From the NCBI GenBank assembly GCA_964435595.1, contig CAYSZV010000022.1, forward strand, positions 1 to 31,863: a DNA stretch of 31,863 nucleotides. The letters are read 5' to 3'. How positions within the stretch are numbered: position 1 is the stretch's first letter; each line of letters starts with the position of its first letter. The stretch is from Izemoplasma sp964435595 (GTDB taxonomy: Bacteria; Bacillota_I; Bacilli_A; Izemoplasmatales; Izemoplasmataceae). Of this stretch, positions 7,689 to 15,784 are shown piece after piece. The translations under genes and the position numbers were made by a program. Below the pieces are notes generated by a model. The model made no database searches, was not told the DNA's origin, and worked only from the letters and a program-made list of their open reading frames with translations.

Positions 7689-8029
7689 TTTTTTCCTCCT
7701 AAATTTAATAACTTATTAATACCCAATGAAACTGACAAATATTCAGATATCATGTTTTCTAATTCTACTTTACCTGCTTTTGTAATTTGATAATACTTTC
7801 GAGGTTTCCCTCTTCCCTCAGGTTGTTGCCAATATGATTTAATTAGTTTATTATCTTCTAATCTATATAATATTGGATAAAGAGTACCATCTTTCATATG
7901 TAGTTGTGTATCACTTCGATCAGATACTTGTTGCATGATTGCATATCCGTATTGATCATTTTCATTTAGTAATTTTAGTACTGCTAGTTCCAGTACTCCT
8001 TTATTTATTTGTTTCTTAAATTCACCCAT
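7685..8029 (-). CDS. PadR-family transcriptional regulator
   Basis: A 114-residue winged-helix repressor of the short PadR-s2 type. The sequence shows K-G-V-L-E-L-A-V-L-K-L-L-N-E-N-D-Q-Y-G-Y-A-I-M-Q near the start, then D-G-T-L-Y-P-I-L-Y-R-L-E, the recognition helix and start of the wing, and G-R-G-K-P-R-K-Y-Y-Q-I-T-x-x-G in the wing. Proteins of this group sense small toxic compounds and usually repress their own operon with its exporter. Here it is first in padR-HAAS-MFS, and its promoter at 8082-8110 carries a palindrome over the predicted start site. The ATG follows AAAGGAG. Confidence 0.93.
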   Translation of the reverse strand: MGEFKKQINKGVLELAVLKLLNENDQYGYAIMQQVSDRSDTQLHMKDGTLYPILYRLEDNKLIKSYWQQPEGRGKPRKYYQITKAGKVELENMISEYLSVSLGINKLLNLGGKK

Positions 8030-8063
8030 ACTAGACTCCTTTCAACAGTTGTTGTAAAAGTTA

Positions 8064-8078
8064 CTTTGTATTACAAGG
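8064..8078. promoter_or_regulatory. Predicted PadR operator
   Basis: CTTTGTATTACAAGG is a near-perfect inverted repeat around a central T (TTGTA-T-TACAA). It covers the predicted transcription start of padR, where a bound repressor would block polymerase. Confidence 0.55.
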
Positions 8079-8081
8079 TAT

Positions 8082-8110
8082 ATTGTAGTATAACTTAAAT
8101 TATTTGTCAA
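8082..8110 (-). promoter_or_regulatory. Promoter of the padR operon
   Basis: A perfect -35 TTGACA (8110-8105), a 17-base spacer and a -10 TACAAT (8087-8082) read toward padR. The predicted start near 8075 lies inside the palindrome at 8064-8078. Confidence 0.7.
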
Positions 8111-8124
8111 CATAAAAAATGAAT

Positions 8125-8148
8125 AAAAAAAAGACTACATTTGTAGTC
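8125..8148 (-). terminator. Terminator of the 8158-8868 lipoprotein gene
   Basis: Stem GACTAC/GTAGTC with a four-base loop, then eight T on the minus strand, 10 bases past the stop codon. Confidence 0.8.
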
Positions 8149-8157
8149 CTTTAAAAA

Positions 8158-8868
8158 TTATACTCCTCCATCAGTGATCAAATTTGGAAAATAATTATGC
8201 ACCAACTTCTCTGCTTTATCCCAATCAAAGGTATAATCTTGAGAAAAAGGATTTCCGATTGATAGTTCATAAATGTTCTCATTAGCATAAAAATTTATTA
8301 TTACATGATTGCATGTCATTTGAAGATCGAAATTTGTGAAATCATTTACTCCCATATAATCTACAAATATAAGTACATCCTCAAATGAATCCATTAGCTC
8401 TCCCTCTTGATTCATTGTATACTCTAGTTCAGCTTTATCTTTCTCACTTCTATAAGAGATTTTTAATACATTGCTGTCTTCATATTCAAAATAAACAGTT
8501 GTTAAAATCTGATCTGCCTCCAAACTAAATTCCATTGTATCACGTAATTCACTTGCAATACTCTTCATAGTTCTATGTGTTTTTTTGGATTGCCTATCTG
8601 TACTTATATCCTTATAAGTAACGCCAAACCATAAGATAACCTGATCTTGTTCAGATACATGAATTGCAAACTGTACTTCAGTATTATTTGCATAAACATC
8701 ATTCTGATAATCATTGAAATAAGAAGCATACTCAGCAGCAACAGCTTCCACATCACAACGCTCTTTGAAATCCCCATTAGTTTCTGATTCAACACACGCT
8801 TCAACAATACTTGAATCTAACTTTGTTGGATCACAAGCAGTAAGTACTATTATAATAATAACTAACAT
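8158..8868 (-). CDS. Putative lipoprotein, unknown function
   Basis: A 236-residue protein. The start M-L-V-I-I-I-I-V-L-T-A-C contains a lipobox (L-T-A-C, Cys12), so it is probably an exported, lipid-anchored protein; the rest is acidic and soluble. Two further Cys pairs follow soon (V-E-A-C-V-E-S and E-R-C-D-V). I recognise no domain. Oddly, the signal peptide has no Lys or Arg before the hydrophobic core, and no clear ribosome site precedes the ATG at 8868. The frame continues only a few codons upstream (TTG-TTG-TAT-AAT) before a stop. The first codons may have been lost, perhaps by a deletion next to the eno terminator 33 bases away. No dedicated promoter was found. Confidence 0.6.
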   Translation of the reverse strand: MLVIIIIVLTACDPTKLDSSIVEACVESETNGDFKERCDVEAVAAEYASYFNDYQNDVYANNTEVQFAIHVSEQDQVILWFGVTYKDISTDRQSKKTHRTMKSIASELRDTMEFSLEADQILTTVYFEYEDSNVLKISYRSEKDKAELEYTMNQEGELMDSFEDVLIFVDYMGVNDFTNFDLQMTCNHVIINFYANENIYELSIGNPFSQDYTFDWDKAEKLVHNYFPNLITDGGV

Positions 8869-8900
8869 ATTATACAACAACTCGCAGCCGTATTACAAAT

Positions 8901-8926
8901 AAAAAAAGCAACCAATTGGTTGCTTT
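8901..8926 (-). terminator. Terminator of eno
   Basis: The stem AAAGCAACC/GGTTGCTTT with an AATT centre, followed by a T run, lies 8 bases past the eno stop. Confidence 0.88.
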
Positions 8927-8933
8927 CAATAAA

Positions 8934-10235
8934 TTACTTAATGTTATAGAATGAAGCTAATCCGTTGTATTTACCTGTTTCATCTAACTCATCTTCAATT
9001 CTCAATAATTGATTGTATTTTGCGATACGATCAGTTCTTGATAAAGATCCAGTTTTGATTTGTCCTGCATTTGTAGCAACAGCGATATCAGCGATAGTTG
9101 AATCTTCAGTTTCACCAGATCTATGAGAAACAACAGCAGTATATCCAGCTTTTTTAGCCATTTCAATTGCTTCAAATGTTTCAGTCATTGTTCCGATTTG
9201 GTTTACTTTAATAAGAATTGAGTTCGCAATTCCTTCTTTGATTCCTCTTGCTAATTTTTCAGTATTTGTAACGAATAAATCGTCTCCAACTAATTGGATT
9301 TTCTTACCTAATTTTTCAGTAAGAACTTTCCATCCGTCCCAATCATTTTCATCTAATCCGTCTTCGATTGAAATAATTGGATATTTGTCTACTAATTCTA
9401 CATAGAAGTCAGCTAATTCAGTTGAAGTTAATTCTTTTCCACCTTCACCAGCTAAAACGTAAACACCTTTTTCTTTATTGTAGAATTCACTTGAAGCAAC
9501 ATCCATTGCTAACATAANNNNNNNNNNGTCTTTACCTGGTTCATATCCAGCTTTTTTGATTGCTTCTAAGATGACAACGATTGCTTCTTCGTTTGAACCT
9601 AGGTTCGGAGCGAATCCACCTTCGTCACCAACTGCAGTGTTGTATCCTTTTGCTTTTAATACAGCTTTTAATGAATGGAAAATTTCTGCACCTGTACGTA
9701 ATGCTTCTTTGAAAGTAGGAGCACCTACAGGCATAATCATAAATTCTTGGAAATCTACATTGTTATCAGCATGTGATCCACCATTGATGATGTTCATCAT
9801 TGGAGTTGGCAATTCTTTTGCGTTGAATCCACCTAAATATAAGTATAATGGTAGTCCTACAAAATCAGCTGCAGCTCTAGCACAAGCCATTGAAACACCT
9901 AAAATTGCGTTTGCTCCTAATTTACCTTTATTTTTCGTACCGTCCAGTTCGATCATTAATTTGTCAATTAAAACTTGTTGCGTAACGTCAAGACCAATTA
10001 CTTCTGGTGCGATAACTTCGTTAACGTTCTTAACTGCTTGTTCTACACCTTTTCCTAAATATCTTGATTTTACTCCGTCTCTTAATTCTACCGCTTCGTG
10101 TTCACCAGTTGAAGCTCCACTTGGTACCAAAGCTCTACCGAATGCACCTGAATCAGTGTAAACCTCAACTTCAACAGTTGGGTTACCACGAGAATCTAAA
10201 ACTTCTCTAGCATATACATCTGTAATATATGGCAT
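8934..10235 (-). CDS. eno: Enolase
   Basis: Converts 2-phosphoglycerate to phosphoenolpyruvate in glycolysis, in the cytoplasm. At about 430 residues it is full length. It shows the enolase signatures S-G-A-S-T-G-E-H-E-A near the N-terminus, G-G-S-H-A-D-N-N-V-D-F-Q-E-F, G-D-E-G-G-F-A-P-N (general acid region), I-E-D-G-L (metal ligand), K-V-N-Q-I-G-T and S-H-R-S-G-E-T-E-D. Ten N at 9518-9527 interrupt it. The flanks G-K-D and M-L-A-M-D would join as G-K-D-V-M-L-A-M-D if a single G were missing, so the gap is a placeholder, not lost coding sequence. AAAGGAG precedes the ATG. A promoter and a cre-like site lie upstream (10279-10336), and a strong terminator follows. Confidence 0.97.
   Translation of the reverse strand: MPYITDVYAREVLDSRGNPTVEVEVYTDSGAFGRALVPSGASTGEHEAVELRDGVKSRYLGKGVEQAVKNVNEVIAPEVIGLDVTQQVLIDKLMIELDGTKNKGKLGANAILGVSMACARAAADFVGLPLYLYLGGFNAKELPTPMMNIINGGSHADNNVDFQEFMIMPVGAPTFKEALRTGAEIFHSLKAVLKAKGYNTAVGDEGGFAPNLGSNEEAIVVILEAIKKAGYEPGKDXXXXMLAMDVASSEFYNKEKGVYVLAGEGGKELTSTELADFYVELVDKYPIISIEDGLDENDWDGWKVLTEKLGKKIQLVGDDLFVTNTEKLARGIKEGIANSILIKVNQIGTMTETFEAIEMAKKAGYTAVVSHRSGETEDSTIADIAVATNAGQIKTGSLSRTDRIAKYNQLLRIEDELDETGKYNGLASFYNIK
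9518..9527. other. Assembly gap (10 N) inside eno
   Basis: A fixed run of ten N. Comparison with the conserved enolase frame suggests that about one base is really missing, which fits a default scaffold linker. Confidence 0.85.
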
Positions 10236-10278
10236 TTTTAAAACATCTCCTTTTTATAGTGTTATTTCATACAGTTTA

Positions 10279-10307
10279 ATTATATGATATTTAACTTTAT
10301 AAAACAA
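10279..10307 (-). promoter_or_regulatory. Promoter of eno
   Basis: -35 TTGTTT (10307-10302), 17-base spacer, -10 TATAAT (10284-10279). The predicted start near 10272 leaves a short leader of about 37 bases. Confidence 0.6.
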
Positions 10308-10322
10308 ATAATATATGGAAAA

Positions 10323-10336
10323 TGAAAACACTTTCA
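10323..10336. promoter_or_regulatory. cre-like site upstream of eno
   Basis: TGAAAACACTTTCA, with its preceding A, matches the CcpA cre consensus WTGNAANCGNWNNCW at 14 of 15 positions. Its centre is about 57 bases upstream of the predicted start, a position used for activation in known CcpA targets such as ackA of Bacillus subtilis. Confidence 0.5.
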
Positions 10337-10354
10337 AATATTACATTTTTAGAT

Positions 10355-10384
10355 ATAAAAATAAGATCAAATTTTGATCTTATT
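10355..10384 (-). terminator. Terminator of the 10397-11905 lipoprotein gene
   Basis: The stem AATAAGATC/GATCTTATT with an A/T-rich loop and a T-rich tail on the minus strand lies 12 bases past the stop codon. Confidence 0.75.
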
Positions 10385-10396
10385 TTTTAAGTTACA

Positions 10397-11905
10397 TTAT
10401 TCTATATCAGGACATAATTCGTTATCTGGATCGAGATCACAATCAATGATATCAATCAATAATTCATCCCCTGTAAAATAAATTACATCAACTATCATAA
10501 CATCTAGAATATGTGTTGATACAATGTCTGGTATATCAGAAGTAAACAACCCCACCAACTCAGTACGAACATCATATTCAATCCCTTCAACAGTAATAAC
10601 ATTATTATTATAATATACAGGATTAATCATCGCACTAACCACATTGAAATCAGACACAATATTAGTATAAGAAATCTCACTAAAGGCCAATCCGTCATAT
10701 GGGCTAAGAAACTCGCTCTCTACTGGCAATTGGTTGAACAACAAAGTCGTAACTTTGTATGGAACAGAAATTGAATAGGCATCCATTGAGCTTATGTACG
10801 CAACTTCTTCATTGTTTGCAATTAGATAATTTCCATAGGCAATATCCCAATTCTCTAAGTAAGCAATATTATAACTTAATTGATAATCCGTAGGTATAAA
10901 ACTACCATCGACTTTTTCTGCTGATTCGATTAAACTCACAACTTCTTCTAGTCCGTTATAATATGAATATCTAGATATTTCATATAGTGTCCCAATTTGA
11001 GATTTTGTCGTTATTTTTTGAACAAATGATTGTTCATCAAAGTCAAATGATGAATATGAATACTGTTGGTATGCACCTAAATTAATTTGTTTTGTTTCAG
11101 CTGTATTATTGTTTAAATCCACTGTATTTTCATAGTAATTCAAACTTTGATTATAATATTTGATATCTTTAACAACATAGCCAACTTCACTATCATATAT
11201 TAGATAAAAATAGTCAAAACTATCTTCTTCGAAATCATTTAAGTTGATGACTTCATATATGAGGCGATCTCCATCAACGACCAAAGTCATTTGATACAAT
11301 GATACTTGGATTTCAGGACTTTCAATCATTTCAACTTCATATGTATATTGAAAACTATTTTCATTTACATATATACTTGATTTTCCAAGATAATCTTCAT
11401 ATAATGTTGCTTCAACTACTTCTCCCTCAACATATTCATCTTGCGTCGGGTTGAATGCAAAATTCGATATTTCATTTGGTATTGACATGTGAATCACTTC
11501 AATCCCTGATAATAGCACATTTCCTGGATTTGTATATCCGATTAGGTCTTCTCTAGAAAGACCATTTGTGGAATTGACTCCAGCAGAATAAAAATTCTCA
11601 AAATCAAACACATAAGAAAATTCAAAAAGTGATTGATTATTATTAATCAAATTATTCATCAAACTAGTTAATGTTGCAAAATCATCTTGTTCTTGATTGT
11701 CAATATCCAACATATCATAAGAATCTTCAAATGTGTAAACTATATTACATTGAGGTAATAAAGGATTTTCTTCACACTCGTCAATAATGACACAATCTTC
11801 ATGTTCTGGATTGGATGCACAATCCACAGGTCCTGGATCATTAATGCATGCTGAAAGAACAAATATTGAAGAAATCATTAATACTATCATAAGTAGTCTT
11901 TTCAT
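10397..11905 (-). CDS. Large acidic lipoprotein with terminal C-x8-C motifs
   Basis: A 502-residue protein of unknown function. A classical lipoprotein signal (M-K-R-L-L, hydrophobic core, L-S-A-C with Cys20) marks it as exported and lipid-anchored. Just after the anchor come two short cysteine loops, Cys29-Cys38 (C-A-S-N-P-E-H-E-D-C) and Cys44-Cys53 (C-E-E-N-P-L-L-P-Q-C). A third of the same design sits at the very C-terminus, Cys489-Cys498 (C-D-L-D-P-D-N-E-L-C). All fit C-x2-[ND]-P-x4-C, probably disulfide-closed. The middle is rich in Tyr, Asn and Asp, with a beta-rich look and no known domain. GTAGGAGGA precedes the ATG; a TATAAT lies at 11942-11937. It has its own terminator and stands alone. 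Confidence 0.8.
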   Translation of the reverse strand: MKRLLMIVLMISSIFVLSACINDPGPVDCASNPEHEDCVIIDECEENPLLPQCNIVYTFEDSYDMLDIDNQEQDDFATLTSLMNNLINNNQSLFEFSYVFDFENFYSAGVNSTNGLSREDLIGYTNPGNVLLSGIEVIHMSIPNEISNFAFNPTQDEYVEGEVVEATLYEDYLGKSSIYVNENSFQYTYEVEMIESPEIQVSLYQMTLVVDGDRLIYEVINLNDFEEDSFDYFYLIYDSEVGYVVKDIKYYNQSLNYYENTVDLNNNTAETKQINLGAYQQYSYSSFDFDEQSFVQKITTKSQIGTLYEISRYSYYNGLEEVVSLIESAEKVDGSFIPTDYQLSYNIAYLENWDIAYGNYLIANNEEVAYISSMDAYSISVPYKVTTLLFNQLPVESEFLSPYDGLAFSEISYTNIVSDFNVVSAMINPVYYNNNVITVEGIEYDVRTELVGLFTSDIPDIVSTHILDVMIVDVIYFTGDELLIDIIDCDLDPDNELCPDIE

Positions 11906-11981
11906 CTTCTTCCTCCTACTTTATTTCTTATTATATATTATACTACACATTGAACATATAATATGTATGAATTGTGAATAC

Positions 11982-12010
11982 AAAAAAAGTGTCCAATTTT
12001 TGGACACTTT
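11982..12010 (-). terminator. Terminator of gpmI
   Basis: The 11-bp stem AAAGTGTCCAA/TTGGACACTTT with a three-base loop is followed by seven T on the minus strand, just past the gpmI stop. Confidence 0.88.
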
Positions 12011-12016
12011 ATTTTA

Positions 12017-13517
12017 CTATTTTAATAATGTTTTTCCTGTCATTTCAGCAGGTTGTTTGACCCCTAAAAATTGCAACATTGTTGGTGCTAAATCTGCAAG
12101 AACACCATCATTGCGTAACTCGATACCTTTTCTAGTAACAATCAATGGCACCCTACTTGTTGTATGAGCAGTAAATGGTTCCCCTTTTTCATTCAACATT
12201 TTTTCAGCGTTTCCATGGTCTGCTGTAATCAAAGCTACTCCGCCTTTTGCAATTACTGCATCTACTACTTTACCAACACATTCATCCACAGTTTCAACGG
12301 CTTTCACTGCTGCTGGAATCACTCCAGTATGCCCTACCATATCACAATTTGCGAAGTTTAAAATTACTGTATCATGCTTATCCAAAGCCAATTGTTCTAA
12401 GACTTTTTCAGTCACTTCATATGCACTCATCTCAGGTTGCAAATCATATGTAGCCACTTTTGGACTATTGACTAAAACGCGATCACTATTTTTTATTTCT
12501 TTATCCAATCCACCATCAAAGAAGAATGTAACGTGTGCATATTTTTCCGTTTCAGCAATACGTAATTGATTCATTCCTTCATTGGCAATCACATCACCAT
12601 ACATATTTACAAGTTTGTTTAATTTATATGCAATTGGTCCTATAACAGTTTCTTTATAAGACATTGTACTTACGAAAAATACATCTGTAGGTCCATTACT
12701 ATAATCCACTCCTGACGCAGTAGGATTCGAAATTGCTGTCCCGATTTCAATTGCTCTGTCAGGNNNNNNNNNNACTATCTTTATCTTCAATAATACCTTC
12801 TTCAATTACATTAAACGGATATACAAATTCATCAAATACTTTTTCTTTATAAGAATTTCTAACACCTTCTAATGCGCTTGAAGCTTTCTTTCCTTTTGCA
12901 CAAGTTAAGATATCGTAAGAAACTTGGATTCGATCCCAGTTTTTATCTCTATCCATTGCATAATATCTTCCATGAACACTGGCAATTTTACCATACTCAA
13001 TATTAGACATATACTCTTCTAACTCAGCGATATAGTCGACAGCACTATCTGGTGGCACATCTCTACCATCAAGAAATGCATGAACATACAATTCTTTTAC
13101 TTGTTGATCTTTCGCTAACTTTACAATCGCTTTGATATGTTCTATATGCGAATGTACTCCACCATCACTCAAGAGTCCAAAGATATGAAGTTTAGAATCA
13201 TTTTCTTTTACTCTTTTCATTGCTTCTAAGTATGCTTCATTCTCAAAGAAGTCTCCATCTTTGATTGATTTATTAATTCTTGTTAAAGATTGGTACACAA
13301 TTCTACCTGCACCAATGTTTAAATGCCCTACTTCACTATTACCCATTTGTCCTTCTGGAAGACCTACCGCTAACCCACTTGCATTCAATGTACTAGTTGG
13401 ATATTCTTTCATAAAGCGTTCCAAATTAGGGATTTTTGCCATTTTTATTGCGTTACCAGTTTCTTGATCAGACAGACCGAATCCATCCATAACAATTAAC
13501 ATTACTGGTTTTTTCAT
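12017..13517 (-). CDS. gpmI: Phosphoglycerate mutase, 2,3-bisphosphoglycerate-independent
   Basis: Interconverts 3- and 2-phosphoglycerate with two Mn2+ ions in the active site. The N-terminal part shows V-M-D-G-F-G (metal ligand Asp) and the catalytic serine in Q-M-G-N-S-E-V-G-H-L-N-I-G-A-G, then H-I-F-G-L-L-S-D-G-G-V-H-S-H and D-G-R-D-V-P-P. The C-terminal part has L-I-T-A-D-H-G-N-A-E-K-M. Ten N (12764-12773) break the frame: the left flank ends D-K-D-S and the right resumes P-D-R-A-I-E. The family usually has about seven residues (V-I-F-F-N-F-R-like) between them, so the frameshift is a gap artefact and this is one gene. The ATG at 13517 follows GAGGTGAT. It diverges from the GH13 gene and shares a cre-like site with it. 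Confidence 0.95.
12764..12773. other. Assembly gap (10 N) inside gpmI
   Basis: The placeholder puts the two gene halves in different frames. Family conservation suggests about 21 bases are missing. Confidence 0.85.
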
Positions 13518-13539
13518 ATTTATCACCTCTACCAAAGAC

Positions 13540-13545
13540 ATTATA
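13540..13545 (-). promoter_or_regulatory. -10 box of the gpmI promoter
   Basis: TATAAT reads toward gpmI; a weak TTAGTA 18 bases upstream may be the -35. The predicted start is near 13533. Confidence 0.5.
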
Positions 13546-13583
13546 CACTTTATCAGCACTTTTTACTAATGAAAAACTCTATA

Positions 13584-13597
13584 AGATAGCGTTTTCA
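13584..13597. promoter_or_regulatory. Shared cre-like site between gpmI and the GH13 gene
   Basis: Read on the minus strand, TGAAAACGCTATCT with its preceding G fits the cre consensus WTGNAANCGNWNNCW at 14 of 15 positions, with the central CG kept. It is centred about 58 bases from the predicted starts of both divergent genes, so one bound CcpA dimer could act on both. Confidence 0.5.
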
Positions 13598-13636
13598 CAT
13601 TTCATCTTACCTATATCTTTTTGGATAGTTTTATTA

Positions 13637-13642
13637 TATAAT
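13637..13642 (+). promoter_or_regulatory. -10 box of the GH13 gene promoter
   Basis: TATAAT reads toward the GH13 gene, 24 bases before its start codon; the -35 is weak. A weak -35 with an upstream cre-like site would suit an activated promoter. Confidence 0.5.
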
Positions 13643-13666
13643 AAACTTGCGAAATGAGGAGATACA

Positions 13667-15751
13667 ATGAAACCATTGACGTTACATAAATTACTAAATG
13701 TTCTAAAAGAAGAGCAAGGAAAAACAACATACAATTATACAGTTCCAGATTTATGGAACTGTTTCGACTATGACCCAGAAAAGATGATCAGAGTAAATAC
13801 AAATGAATTAATGGTAGACCCATATCATTTCTATGCATCTGTCATAGAGAATTATATTCTACCAAAAGGGAATGAATCAACAAGCTATAGCCAATCAATA
13901 TCGATTGGGACAAATAAGAAACTCCCTAAAACAAAATACACAGGTGGCGATTGGATTAAGGAAAGTGTTGTATATTCTACAATGATTCGTACCAGTGCAG
14001 CGTGGGATCATGATAGATCAAACACACTCGACACTTCTAACATCTATAACATGCCTGAGACAGGTAGTTTTGTAAAAATGCTATCTATTTTACCATTATT
14101 AAAGAAAATGGGTGTTGATGTTGTCTATATGTTACCAATTTCAAAATTCAGTCTAAAAGACAAAAAGGGTGAATTAGGAAGTCCATATGGTGTATCTAAC
14201 TTCAACGAATTGGATCCAAATTTAAAAGATCCACTAACAAAAGATAAATTAACATTAGACGAAGAATTCCAAGCATTTGTCGAAGCGTGTCATATCTTAG
14301 AAATGAGAGTTATGATTGATATTATTCCAAGAACAAATTCTGTTGAAAACGAATTAATAAAAGACAACCCAGATTGGTTTTATTGGATCAAAGCAGATGA
14401 ATATGATCAATACAAAGTACCAGTAATTGAAGGAATTCATCCTACTTCTACTCCTACTTTAGAATTAATGGAAAAAGTATATCAAGACGAAGACACGCTT
14501 CGTCATATCAATATGTTCCAACATAATCCAAAAAAACAAAACCCAAAACTATGGGATACAATAAAAGATAGTGAAAACATCTCAGAGGCAATTGAAAAAC
14601 ATTTTAATTTACGAATCGCCCCGGCTTTTAGTGATCACATAAACGATCCTCAACCTCCATGGACAGATATCACATTTTTTAGAATGTATCAAGATGTCCC
14701 AAAAGAAACCGCTCCATTCATAGATGATGTCAATCGTCCTCCTTATATTTTGTTTGATACTATCAAATCAAATATGTATCATGGTGACAAACCAAACATT
14801 GGACTATGGGAACGACTAGCTGATATCATCCCAAGTTATCAAAGACGCTTTGGAATTGATGGTGCTAGAATTGATATGGGCCACGCCCTACCTCAAGAAT
14901 TATTAAAAATGATTATATCTAAAGCACGTAAATTAGATCCTGATTTTAGTTTTATTGCTGAAGAACTACAGCCAAGTAATGCCAAAAAGGCAAAAGACTT
15001 TGGATACAATATGATAATCGGAAACGGATTCGTTATGGAACCACGTTTATGGGAAGGAGCACTATACGAATTCATGTATACTACTTCTGATTTACCAATT
15101 CCTTCCTTTGCTTGCGGAGAAACTCATGATACTCCACGACTTGCTGCAAGAGAAGGTGGATCAACACTTGCAAAAACATTAACAGTCTTAAATATGTTTG
15201 TTCCAAACGGCGTTCCATTCATCAACTCAGGACAAGAGGTTTATGAAACACAACCAATGAATACTGGACTAGATGCGCGTGAAAACGAATTATATATGTT
15301 ACCTGAAAATGATCCATTTTATGGGAAACTCGCTTTATTTGATAAGTATCAGTTCCATTACACAAATCCTAGAAGGTGGGAACTTCCTGATATTCTTGGG
15401 ATTGTATCAAAAATCAGACATTCATTCTTAAAACAAATTACGAGTAAAGAAACATATCTCCCAATCCATATGCATGAACAGCCAAAAACATTTATCGCAT
15501 TTGGATACTTTAAAAAAGGAAAATCAACCAAAAACAATGCACTTCTTATTTTAGCCAACGCCAATCCATACCATGAACTATATGCAAGACCAAACATAGA
15601 AGCATTGCGAAACGCTACTGGAAACAAAGAATTACAAGGAGAACTACTATTCAGCACCCATGAAGGACCAAGACCATTTACCCAATTTATCGACTACAAT
15701 ACATTGGATATTCATTTAGGTCCTGGTGAAGTTAAAATTGTAAAGTTATAA
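13667..15751 (+). CDS. GH13 (alpha-amylase superfamily) glucan-active enzyme, cytoplasmic
   Basis: A 694-residue protein without a signal peptide, so intracellular alpha-glucan metabolism is likely. An N-terminal region of about 125 residues precedes a (beta/alpha)8 barrel. Core motifs: G-V-D-V-V-Y-M-L-P-I (beta2), G-A-R-I-D403-M-G-H (nucleophile Asp), F-I-A-E432-E-L (acid/base Glu) and G-E-T-H-D488-T-P-R (third Asp with its His). The beta3 motif is unusual: M-I-D-I-I-P-R-T-N-S at 216-225, where most GH13 enzymes have N-H after the V-P. A beta-sandwich domain ends the protein. The triad is intact, so catalysis is likely, but the subfamily and exact reaction (hydrolase, debranching or glucanotransferase) are open. 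GAGGAG precedes the ATG. It is the main plus-strand gene here and may be CcpA-controlled. Confidence 0.85.
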   Translation: MKPLTLHKLLNVLKEEQGKTTYNYTVPDLWNCFDYDPEKMIRVNTNELMVDPYHFYASVIENYILPKGNESTSYSQSISIGTNKKLPKTKYTGGDWIKESVVYSTMIRTSAAWDHDRSNTLDTSNIYNMPETGSFVKMLSILPLLKKMGVDVVYMLPISKFSLKDKKGELGSPYGVSNFNELDPNLKDPLTKDKLTLDEEFQAFVEACHILEMRVMIDIIPRTNSVENELIKDNPDWFYWIKADEYDQYKVPVIEGIHPTSTPTLELMEKVYQDEDTLRHINMFQHNPKKQNPKLWDTIKDSENISEAIEKHFNLRIAPAFSDHINDPQPPWTDITFFRMYQDVPKETAPFIDDVNRPPYILFDTIKSNMYHGDKPNIGLWERLADIIPSYQRRFGIDGARIDMGHALPQELLKMIISKARKLDPDFSFIAEELQPSNAKKAKDFGYNMIIGNGFVMEPRLWEGALYEFMYTTSDLPIPSFACGETHDTPRLAAREGGSTLAKTLTVLNMFVPNGVPFINSGQEVYETQPMNTGLDARENELYMLPENDPFYGKLALFDKYQFHYTNPRRWELPDILGIVSKIRHSFLKQITSKETYLPIHMHEQPKTFIAFGYFKKGKSTKNNALLILANANPYHELYARPNIEALRNATGNKELQGELLFSTHEGPRPFTQFIDYNTLDIHLGPGEVKIVKL

Positions 15752-15753
15752 TA

Positions 15754-15783
15754 AAAACAGGAAGACATTTGTCTTCCTGTTTT
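15754..15783. terminator. Bidirectional terminator between the GH13 gene and folT
   Basis: A perfect 14-bp stem, AAAACAGGAAGACA/TGTCTTCCTGTTTT, with a two-base loop and T runs on both strands serves the converging genes on each side. Confidence 0.88.
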
Positions 15784-15784
15784 C

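Noticed and set aside
9556..10161. Long plus-strand open frame opposite eno
   Set aside because: It is the antisense shadow of a highly conserved enolase frame and has no ribosome site or recognisable product.
12017..13559. Two separate or frameshifted phosphoglycerate mutase genes
   Set aside because: The frame change coincides exactly with the ten-N gap, and both flanks match one continuous GpmI.
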